A stretch of DNA of 24,699 nt from NCBI GenBank assembly GCA_048213135.1, contig PS015167.1, positions 33,858 to 58,556 of the forward strand. Direction: 5' to 3'. Each line of letters opens with the position of its first letter. The stretch's first letter is position 1. Made by a program: the position numbers and the translations under genes. Shown piece after piece: positions 1 to 8,312 of the stretch. The stretch comes from Reclinomonas americana ATCC 50394. Its lineage: Eukaryota; Jakobida; Jakobea; Jakobida. The notes beneath the pieces are model-generated. The model was not told the DNA's origin. It did not search any database and saw only the letters and a program-made list of their open reading frames with translations.

Positions 1-3000
1 GCACCGAGGGGAGCAGGACCAGCGGCGGCGGCGGGAGCGGCAGCAGCAGCCACACCGTTGCCCTCGGGATTCATCGGCTTGACCTTCTTGACGCGTTTCC
101 GTGCCGAATCGCGGGCTTGCAGACTGACCATCTTGGCCTCCTTTTCCAGTTCCTGGAAGTGGGGAGGGCGAATGAGGTGACTGGGAGCAGAGATAAACAA
201 CCAAAGATGCTAATCTGAAACGAACGCGTGCAAACAAACAGAGACAGAAGATCATTGACAGCTCGTCAGCACGCAGTGCACACAGGCACCAATGCTCACA
301 CTCGTTCTCACACGCGCACACACAACACACACACACTCTCTCTCTCTCTCAAACACTCAGCTGCTCCGAAATAAACACAAACGCACAAAAACAAAGCAGG
401 ACAAAACACACTTTTCACACAACACACCCTCTCTCTCAATGAGTACGCATGCTAGTTATAAAGTCATTTGCTCAGTAATAGACACAGACGCACAACAAGC
501 AAAGCACACACTACACTCGTTCTCGTGCACACACACACTCCCTCTCAAACAGTCAGTTGCTCCGAAATAGACAAGGAGAAACAATAAACAAAGCACACAC
601 TGCACTCGTTCTCACGCACACTCACACTCCCTCTTAAACAGTCATATGCTCCGAAATAGACAGAGACGCACAACAAGCAAGCACACACTTACACTTCACA
701 CGCACACACTCCCTCTCAAACAGTCAGCACAAATAACAAACAGGACAAAACACACTTTCACACAACACACAAATACAAACACACTTCTCTCTAAACAAGT
801 GCGATCGTTCAAATGCAGTCAATTGTGCGCACTCTCTCATCCCACCTCTAACTCCTCTCTCCCTCCTTCCCCTCCCTCTCTGTCCACACACCTTGATCTT
901 CTCCTGCAGCGTGGCAATCGTCTGATCGCGATCGGCCACCTCCCTCGCCAACGTCTTCTCGGCCGCCACTCGCTTCTTGTACTCGGCGTCCTGCGACTTT
1001 TGCAGCACGGCTAAATGTCGTTGCAAATCATTGACCTTGGTCTCCACCTCCTCCTTCTCCGTTTGCAGACTGTTGACTTGCTCGTGCGTGCCGAGGTCCA
1101 CATCGTGCTGCTTCAGCAGGCCGGCCATCTTGCGATTGCGCTCCTGCAGACGCACCAGCTGCTGCAATTGCGTCTGATGCACCTTTTCGCGTTCCGCCAG
1201 CGTCTTTCTCATCTCCACCACCTGCTTCTTGGCTGCCACCAACTGCTCGTTGAGCGAGCGGATCTGCGACGCCTGCGAGCCGGTCTCCGAGTCCACACTC
1301 TCCAGGGCCTTGGTTTGCTCGCGTTGGACCTGCAGTGCACACACGAAAAAGAAAAAAGTGAGTCTCCAGGAGAGAGCTCTCTCTTTTGCACACGGCCAAC
1401 GCAACATTCTTCATCGCTCGAATCTCCGTGCGCAGCTCCTTCATCTTGGTGTCGCGCTCCATCAGTGTGTTCTCCAGCTCGACAATGCGCTCAATGAGTT
1501 GTGAGCTGTGTGGGGCACGTGAGCGACTGGCAAAGACACGCGACGTGACAAGGAGAGGAGTACGCAACTCGCCGCCGCCCTTTTGTTGCATCTCTTCGAT
1601 CGTGCGCTTGTAGCGCTCAATCTGCTTTTGTGCGTTCTTCAGCTCGCGCTCCGCCACACTGGCCTCAATGTGCAGGTTTGGTCGCTTGGCGCGACCAATG
1701 CGCTCGCCTTGGGCGTTGAGGGCTTCGTCGAGGGCCTGCGCGAGGGAGGGGAAGGGTGGGTGAGGGGAGATGGAGGGGAAGGGAGGGAAAGGGAAGGGAG
1801 AGGGGGGGAAAGAAAGATATAGAGAGAGGGAAATGGTGGAAAGAGAGAGAGAGAGAGAGAATGGAGATGAGCGTGAGAATTGAAGGACAGAGGTAACTAA
1901 GAGCAGATAGAGGAGAGAAAGCAGAGAGGCAACAGCATGGAAAGTGGGGGAAAGAGGAAGGAATGAAGCGGACGGGCAGGCGGGGATTGAGGCAAAAGAA
2001 AGGGGACATGAAGAGTGGAGTAAAAGATGACACACCGGTTATAAAGCTTTGCAGGAGGAAAAGATTGCTGACACACAGATTGTGTTCAGGTGTACCTCTG
2101 CTTTCCAGATAGACTGAACGTGAAGACGAAGAGACAAGGAAGAGATTCGAGGATGCTCGCATTCAAGAAGCAATAACGTAGAGTGAAGGAGATGACCAAC
2201 AGATGAAGAAGACCTGGAAGGAAGAGAAAACGCAACAGCATTAAGCTCGAGCAACTGCTGTCGCAACTGTCCGTTCTGCTTCTTCAGCTTGCCAATGTCA
2301 TCACCTGCGCAGAAATCAAGAGTGAGCAACACCGCCTCCCATGCTGCTTGTCTTCACAGGAAACTCACCAGGGCTGGGCATCGGGGCAGGTTGCGCACCG
2401 CGCTTGCCGCCCTTGACCTTGAGCTTGCCGCTCGTCTCACCAGCGTCTTCCTCATCCGAGGCCGCAGCACTCGACGAGGTGGTGAACGAGTTGCCGCCGT
2501 GCGGGAGCGCCCACAGTACGTCGCCGTCGCGCAGCTGCAGGCTGCGTACATTGCCGCTGCTGGCCACAGGTCGGCCGCCATTCGAGTCGCGGGAGAGCAC
2601 AAAGTTTCTGCGAGAAATGGTGAGAAATTAACGGGAAAGGGGGGAGAGAAGGAGGGCAAGAAAGAGAAAGAGAGATGGGGAGGCACGAAGCGCAGCGCAC
2701 AGAAGAGAAGATGCAGGGGAAAATGTAAACGACACCAGGATCCATCAGAAGCTGCAGTCCACAGAACGAGTTGAAAGAGAGAATAATGCACAAGTGTGTA
2801 CCGCCGCTTGTCAGCTTGTCACAAAGAGAATAAGAATTGAGCGAGAGAAGCCAAGTACAAGGCGTAGTCCACAGAAAGCAAACATGCAGATAGAGGGCGC
2901 GATTTGTGACAAAAGTGAACGATGTGAGGAAGCCATCACAGCCTCCAGTCCACAGAACGAGGGGAGAGAGAGAATAAAGCACAAGCGTGTACCGCCGCTT

Positions 3001-3702
3001 GTCAGCTTGTCACGAAGAGAAGAAGAATGGAGCGAGAGAAGCCCAAGTAAAAGGCGTAGTCCACAGAAGAAAGTCATAAATGCACCGCGAGAGAAAAGGA
3101 GGAACTGGAAGGATCCAGAGAAGGCGCAGTACACAAAGAGAAGGTGCAGAGGGAAGAATGAATGACGACAGGAATCTATCAGAAGCAGCAGTTCACAGAG
3201 AGAACATGGTAGTGGCGTCATCTTTTCCACCAAGAGACAATAAAAGGCGGAGTCCAAACAACGAGACGATAGAGAGACTCAACTTGGCCAATCCGAGGCT
3301 CTGTGCCACCATGGTGCGGACCATGGCAATTGCCGACGACACGGGCAGTGTCAGATCGAGCACCGAAATGTTGCCGGCGCCCTTGTCGTGCTTGATGCTG
3401 ACGCGGATCGACTCTTCTTCTTCGTGTGCCTCGCCATCTGAGAATGGAGGAAGGGGAAGGAGAGGAATAAGTGGGTGGCGAGAAAGACGAGGAAGAAAAA
3501 GGGGGAAGAGCCTTTGATATCGACTCCCCAATCTCCGTAAGTGGAGGGATAAAGTGTGAAGGCGAATGCGTGCAGAGGACGGAGTGAACCGACTCGGAGA
3601 GTTGAAGAGGGCAAGAGAGTAGCAGTCTTGTGTTAACACTACATCACGCCAACTGAAACACTGTGGAGGAAACGGCATGCCTAACTCACACACACTGAGT
3701 GC

Positions 3703-3733
<31 letters not shown>

Positions 3734-3825
3734 AGATAGAGGAGCGATCGATTAAGGCGATGCCTACTGACGCCTAAGGCGAGCCTAGTCACGTCTAAGT
3801 CGCACCTGTGTTCTCTCTCTCTCTC

Positions 3826-3916
<91 letters not shown>

Positions 3917-3928
3917 TAGTAGTAGTGT

Positions 3929-3977
<49 letters not shown>

Positions 3978-4511
3978 AGTAGTAGTAGTAGTAGTGTGTC
4001 GTACGTACGTACGTAACGTAACGTAACGTAACGTACGTACGTTACGTTACGTTAACGTAACNNNNNNNNNNNNNNNNNNNNNNNNNNNNNNNNNNNNNNN
4101 NNNNNNNNNNNNNNNNNNNNNNNNNNNNNNNNNNNNNNNNNNNNNNNNNNNNNNNNNNNNNNNNNNNNNNNNNNNNNNNNNNNNNNNNNNNNNNNNNNNN
4201 NNNNNNNNNNNNNNNNNNNNNNNNNNNNNNNNNNNNNNNNNNNNNNNNNNNNNNNNNNNNNNNNNNNNNNNNNNNNNNNNNNNNNNNNNNNNNNNNNNNN
4301 NNNNNNNNNNNNNNNNNNNNNNNNNNNNNNNNNNNNNNNNNNNNNNNNNNNNNNNNNNNNNNNNNNNNNNNNNNNNNNNNNNNNNNNNNNNNNNNNNNNN
4401 NNNNNNNNNNNNNNNNNNNNNNNNNNNNNNNNNNNNNNNNNNNNNNNNNNNNNNNNNNNNNNNNNNNNNNNNNNNNNNNNNNNNNNNNNNNNNNNNNNNN
4501 NNNNNNNNCCT

Positions 4512-4542
<31 letters not shown>

Positions 4543-4610
4543 ACGTACGACGACGTACGTACGTACGTACGTACGTACGTACGTACGTCGTCGTCGTTCG
4601 TCGTCTCTCT

Positions 4611-4704
<94 letters not shown>

Positions 4705-5388
4705 AAAAGTGTCTGTGTGAATGAGTATAGTGAATGAGTGTTTGTGTGAGAGACAGTGAGAGCGTGTGTGCTTGAACACAAGACAGTGATCCTTATCAAA
4801 GGAGAGCAACACAGTGTTCCCTTCTCCCTTCTCTCTTCAATCTCTCTCTCTCATATCATGTCCGATTACTCACCATCATCCTCCTCGCCCGCATCCTCGT
4901 CCTCGTCTTCCTCCTCTTCCTCCTCGTCCTCGTGACCGCCGTCGCTCACGTCCTCCTCGAACTCATCCTCGTAGTGATCTATAAGAGAGAGAGTGAGGAG
5001 ATAAAGAGAGAGGAGTGTGTGAGTGAGTGAGTGTGTGTGAGAGTGAGTGTGTGTGTGAGAGAGTGTGTGAGTGAGTGAATGAGGAGTGAGAGAGAGAGTG
5101 TGTGTGTGAGAGAGAGAGTGTGTGTGTCTGAGAGAGAGACAGAGAGGGAAACAAAAAGATGCGTGAGAGAGTGTGAAAGAGTGTGTGAAAGTGCGTGTGT
5201 GAACGAGAGTGCGTGTGTGTGTGTTAAAGAGTGAGAGTGAGAGTATGCGTGTTGTTGACACACGCAAGCAAGCAACGAATTTCCTACAAGTCAACGACAA
5301 AAAAGCAATCACTCTTGCCTGTTTCTATCTTTCTCTGTCTCTTTTATGTGTGTGTGAGTATAAAGGGCAAACCTTCGCGGCCGGCCAT
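1..5388 (-). CDS. Ubiquitin-like domain plus coiled-coil protein, nine exons, 3' end off the window
   Basis: I do not recognise the family. Exons in transcript order: 5388-5373, 4978-4874, 3437-3284, 2607-2369, 2304-2237, 1735-1569, 1505-1406, 1329-892, 152-<1. Every junction keeps phase, giving about 479 residues before the edge. The start MAGREDHYEDEFEED is the only ATG that splices in frame to the acidic exon. Residues 6-49 are almost all Asp/Glu. Residues 50-127 look like a beta-grasp, ubiquitin-like fold: strand SIRVSIKHD, strand ISVLDLTLP, helix SSAIAMVRTMVAQSLGL, strand NFVLSRD, strand SLQLRDGDVLWALP. A Ser/Gly/Lys-rich linker follows. From about residue 172 to 440 the sequence is heptad-rich coiled coil (ELKNAQKQIERYKRTIEEMQ; QIRSLNEQLVAAKKQVVEMR). 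The visible end is basic (ARKRVKKVKP), then Ala/Pro-rich. Acidic head plus long coiled coil suggests a cytoskeletal or ciliary scaffold, but that is inference. Donors of introns 5, 6 and 7 are GTTGCG. Confidence 0.85.
153..891 (-). repeat. Intron 8 of the coiled-coil gene, with a ~90-bp tandem repeat
   Basis: This intron (donor GTGTGT, acceptor TTCCAG) holds a degenerate tandem repeat at about 292-760. Each copy has CA-rich DNA, then CTCCCTCTCAAACAGTCAG, then TGCTCCGAAATAGAC, then ACGCACAACAAGCAAAGC. The TGCTCCGAAATA core lies near 362, 558 and 648, so the last two copies are 90 bp apart. A fourth copy near 714 is truncated. The short ORFs here are CA-repeat artefacts. Confidence 0.75.
1736..2236 (-). 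other. Intron 5 of the coiled-coil gene, long and purine-rich on the plus strand
   Basis: The 501-bp intron has donor GTTGCG and acceptor GCGCAG. Between about 1740 and 2030 the plus strand is almost pure A/G, so the transcript is a long pyrimidine tract. I see no exon, RNA gene or transposon in it. Confidence 0.75.
2608..3283 (-). repeat. Intron 3 of the coiled-coil gene, with a 191-bp tandem duplication
   Basis: Two copies of a roughly 130-bp block, from AGTCCACAGAACGAG to GGCGTAGTCCACAGAA, start near 2755 and 2946. The shared ACCGCCGCTTGTCAGCTTGTC lies at 2800 and 2991, a period of 191 bp. A second related pair matches 2690-2770 to 3122-3203 (TATCAGAAGC / CATCAGAAGC). The motif AGTCCACAGAA or a variant recurs at least seven times between 2750 and 3255. 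Donor GTTGAG, acceptor CGCAG. Confidence 0.75.
3831..4061. repeat. Compound microsatellite (GT)n-(AGT)n-(ACGT/ACGTA)n, left of the gap
   Basis: 3831-3914 is about 42 GT units. 3915-3996 is mostly AGT with two GT interruptions. 4001-4061 is built of CGTA and ACGTA units that run into their own reverse complement (ACGTAACGTA then TACGTTACGTTAACG), so it is palindromic and self-pairing. Confidence 0.95.
4062..4508. other. Assembly gap, 447 N
   Basis: A run of N inside intron 2 of the coiled-coil gene, bordered on both sides by ACGT/CGT repeats. ORFs drawn across it are meaningless. Confidence 1.
4509..4703. repeat. Compound microsatellite (CGT)n-(ACGT)n-(CGT)n-(CT)n-(GT)n, right of the gap
   Basis: CGT units at about 4512-4543, ACGT to about 4588, CGT again to about 4602, CT to 4614, then GT at 4615-4703. 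The motif order roughly mirrors the left flank of the gap. Confidence 0.95.
4979..5372 (-). repeat. Intron 1 of the coiled-coil gene, GA/GT-rich simple sequence
   Basis: Donor GTTTGC directly after the 16-nt first exon, acceptor TTATAG. About 4985-5230 is an irregular GAGTGTGTGAGTGAG-type repeat. The Ser/His/Thr-rich ORFs here are repeat translations. Confidence 0.8.
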
Positions 5389-5523
5389 GTCTGTTCAGAG
5401 TGCCTCTTTTTCTTTTGTTGTGTGTCTCACGCTCACTCTGTCTCTCTCTCACACACACACGCGCGCCACTAACAAACGATGATAACGACAATGCTCGGTT
5501 GGTCCGACCGGACGGTGGATTGC

Positions 5524-5556
5524 GCGTGAATCACGCATTTTATTGTGATTACGTCA
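5524..5556. promoter_or_regulatory. Perfect inverted repeat GCGTGA-A-TCACGC and a CRE-like TTACGTCA
   Basis: 5524-5536 is a perfect 6+6 inverted repeat with a one-base spacer. 5549-5556 reads TTACGTCA, resembling bZIP (ATF/CREB-type) sites. Both end in TCACGC(A) and lie about 135-170 bp upstream of the coiled-coil gene's ATG. A regulatory role is inferred from shape and position only. Confidence 0.3.
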
Positions 5557-5870
5557 CGCATGCGTTGTGTCATTGTGAGGAACAACGAGATGAGCCTCGC
5601 ATAATGGTTTGCATGCATGCATGTACAGAGTCACGCAATCAGTTTCTCTCTCAAGCTGAATTTTCTCTCTGTCTTTGTGTGTCGCTCTCTTTCTCATGCA
5701 CACACACTCTTTCTTTCTCCTCTGCACACTCACACTCGCCACTCATCGCTCTCTCGGCTGCACATCTCGCGTCCGCTGTCGCTTTCCCGCCATTTCTCTC
5801 ACCTCTCTGTTGCTGCATGTAGCACTGTCTCTCGCGCGGGAAGTCAGAAAGAAACGGTGGAAGCGAGTTT

Positions 5871-5942
5871 CTTCTTCTTCTTCTTCTTCTTCTTCTTCTT
5901 CTTCTTCTTCTTCTTCTTCTTCTTCTTCTTCTTCTCCTCCTC

Positions 5943-5997
<55 letters not shown>
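5871..5997. repeat. (TTC)n-(TCC)n-(TC)n microsatellite
   Basis: About 21 TTC units, then four TCC units, then about 25 TC units, ending at a gap. Confidence 0.97.
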
Positions 5998-6311
5998 NNN
6001 NNNNNNNNNNNNNNNNNNNNNNNNNNNNNNNNNNNNNNNNNNNNNNNNNNNNNNNNNNNNNNNNNNNNNNNNNNNNNNNNNNNNNNNNNNNNNNNNNNNN
6101 NNNNNNNNNNNNNNNNNNNNNNNNNNNNNNNNNNNNNNNNNNNNNNNNNNNNNNNNNNNNNNNNNNNNNNNNNNNNNNNNNNNNNNNNNNNNNNNNNNNN
6201 NNNNNNNNNNNNNNNNNNNNNNNNNNNNNNNNNNNNNNNNNNNNNNNNNNNNNNNNNNNNNNNNNNNNNNNNNNNNNNNNNNNNNNNNNNNNNNNNNNNN
6301 NNNNNNNNNNN
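5998..6311. other. Assembly gap, 314 N
   Basis: A run of N in the intergenic region. It starts inside a TC microsatellite, so its size is unreliable. Confidence 1.
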
Positions 6312-6892
6312 ACCTTGACTCTCCCTCTCCTCTTTCTTTCTCTCTCCTTGTCTTCCCTTCCCCTTCTCCTTTTCTCCTTTCCCCCCATCGCACATGCCTT
6401 GCTGAACACCCTCTCGAGGCGTGCGTAGATCAAACAAACACACACATTGGGGGACCTCACCCCTCTCTCCGTGTGTGTCTTGTCGCTTCCCCCGCTGCCA
6501 CTCTCGGCCACAGACGCGCATTGCACGCGCACTTCATTGCACACCGGTGCTTGTCTGTTTTTGTTTTCCTCTCTCGAGTGATCAGCGCGGTGCTTGCACA
6601 GTGTGCCGTGATCTGATCCTCGCAAAGCGCCGAGTCGTTGTGTGCTTTATCCGCGCGTTTGTGTATTGTTGGGAGGGTGAGCGGGGCGACGAGTTGTTAA
6701 GGGACGGCCACGGGCTTGTTGGCAGAGCACAGTGATCTGCAAGTCGTATATCCGATCCCACATTTTCCTCTTTTCCTTTCTTTCTTTCTTTCTGTCACCA
6801 CCGCTGTCGCTGTCGGCTGCTTTGTTGTGTGTGCTGACTCGACGGCGTGGTGCAGTGATTGTGGAAACTCGATCGCACTTGGAACTGGGGGC

Positions 6893-7810
6893 TTGATAGA
6901 TGTGGACGCTCCACTGTGCCACCGAGGTCGCCACGCTCAGATCTGTGTGGACGCTCGGTGATGCGCCAACACGGCGGTCGTCACGAACGTGCGTCATTGG
7001 TGCCTCCCTTTGTGTGGACGCTCTCGAATGCGCCAATACGAAGCGGTGGTCACCTGCGTGCGTGGATCGACCAAGCGTGACTGGCGCTGAACTCAATCCA
7101 GTGCATCAACACGCTGCGGTCACGTATGCCAGGCCGGCACTCGATCTGTGTGGACAACCAACACGGTGATCTCCTTCGGCCATTCGTGACCAGCACCTCG
7201 ATCTATGTGGGCTCTATCCAGTGCATCAATGCGCAGCGGATGCCAGCGCCACTCGACCCTGTGTGAACGCTCGCCTGCGTGCCAACACGGCGGGCATCTG
7301 CGTGCGTGGATTGAGTACTTGTGATCAGCGGTCGATCAGTGCGGGTGCTATCCAGTGGATCAGCACGCAGCAATGACGTATGCCAGGCCGCCACTCGACC
7401 TGTGTGGACGCTCGCCTGCGTGCCAACACGGCGGGCATCTGCGTTCATGCATCGAGCATTCCAGTTCCGCGCCTCCCTGCGAATTCCAGTGGATCAGCAC
7501 GCAGCGGTCACGTATGCCAGGCCGCCACTCGACCCTGTGTGAACGCTCGCCTGCGTGCCAACACGATGGTCACCTTGGTGCATGCATCGAGCATTCCAGT
7601 TCAGCGCCTCCTGCGAATTCCAGTGCGCCAACACGTAGTGGCGGTCTCGCATACCAGGTCACAGCTCGATCTATGCGGGCGTTCTCCATTGCGCTCCAAC
7701 ACGATCACCAGCGTCCTTCAATCACGGAATGCTAGGCCGGTGCTTGCCCCGTGTGGACAGTCTCCTGCTCGCCTTCACAGTGGTCACTTTGGTGCGTGTG
7801 TGCCGAATGT
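6893..7810. repeat. Degenerate satellite-like array, about ten copies
   Basis: Copies open with a form of GATCTGTGTGGACGCTC at about 6893, 6940, 7010, 7143, 7200, 7255, 7397, 7531, 7667 and 7747. The best copies (7255, 7397, 7531) are 142, 134 and about 136 bp long. They share CGCCTGCGTGCCAACACG, ATTCCAGTGGATCAGCACGC and GTATGCCAGGCCGCCACTC. Others are truncated to 47-80 bp. Frames open through it give Cys/Val/Asp-rich peptides with no family resemblance, so I treat it as noncoding. Confidence 0.8.
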
Positions 7811-8035
7811 CTAATTCCGTCCTTTGTGCGCCGTAGTGTGTTGAAGTCCGTCTGTGGCACGCAGGCGTCGACTGCGGTCAACTCGTTGCCCCACCCAACG
7901 TCTCAGTGCTTGTGTTTTGCGACAAAGTGAACAAATCAGACATGACTTTTCACGCATCTGTGTTGACGACCAAACCCCACATCCCCGCACTGCTTCTCAT
8001 GTCGCAGAAACTTGAAGTCGAGAAAGAAAGAGGGG

Positions 8036-8280
8036 ATGAAAAAAGACGACCAATCCGCCAATTTTTGCAACGACGAGCGAGCAACACACTCTGAAAACAC
8101 GGGCATGCAGTCAGAGGGAGAACAGACTGCGGTCTCCGCAGCTACCTCTGATGAGCAACCTCCACCACCACCACCACCTCCACCAGCAGCTCCACCAGCA
8201 GCAGCAGAGGCTCCTCCAGAGAGCACAGTGGAAGAGGAGTTGCCTCCACCACCATTGCCGAGTGATCCAGGTCAGTGAGC

Positions 8281-8312
<32 letters not shown>

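Larger units (their letters stand above)
3438..4873 (-). other. Intron 2 of the coiled-coil gene, containing a gap and a microsatellite cluster
   Basis: Donor GTGAGT after the acidic exon, acceptor TTCTCAG before the exon starting ATGGCGAGG. It contains a short GA tract (3711-3732), two and a half copies of a 22-bp repeat beginning TAAGGCG or TAAGTCG (about 3753-3810), and the compound microsatellites described separately. I see no exon in the sequenced parts, though one could be hidden in the gap. Confidence 0.7.
5389..8035. other. Divergent intergenic region between the coiled-coil gene and the kinesin
   Basis: No convincing coding exon, tRNA or rRNA is seen. It holds candidate promoter sequence for the minus-strand gene (5450-5640), a TTC/TCC/TC tract against a gap (5871-6311), a pyrimidine-rich stretch (6312-6400), unremarkable sequence (6400-6890), a degenerate repeat array (6893-7810), and about 225 bp that is presumably kinesin promoter or 5' UTR. 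No clear TATA box was identified. Confidence 0.7.

Noticed and set aside
1028-2035. 335-residue minus-strand ORF
   Set aside because: It runs through introns 5, 6 and 7 of the coiled-coil gene and shifts frame at the real exons. The spliced model gives better coiled coil and consistent phases.
4001-4061. Internal telomere-like repeat (ACGTA units)
   Set aside because: It is palindromic and irregular, lacks strand asymmetry and a G-rich telomere motif, and lies in an intron.
4042-4812. ORFs across N gaps and GT, TTC or TCG repeats, here and around 5617-6625 and 8111-9268
   Set aside because: They are translations of simple repeats and unknown bases.
6859-7169. Cys/Val/Asp-rich frames in the repeat array, possibly a decayed zinc-finger gene
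   Set aside because: Cys and His spacing is irregular and copies shift frame relative to each other, so the repeat is at DNA level.
7906-8094. 62-residue ORF upstream of the kinesin
   Set aside because: It has no domain, overlaps the kinesin first exon in another frame, and shows no splice or homology support.
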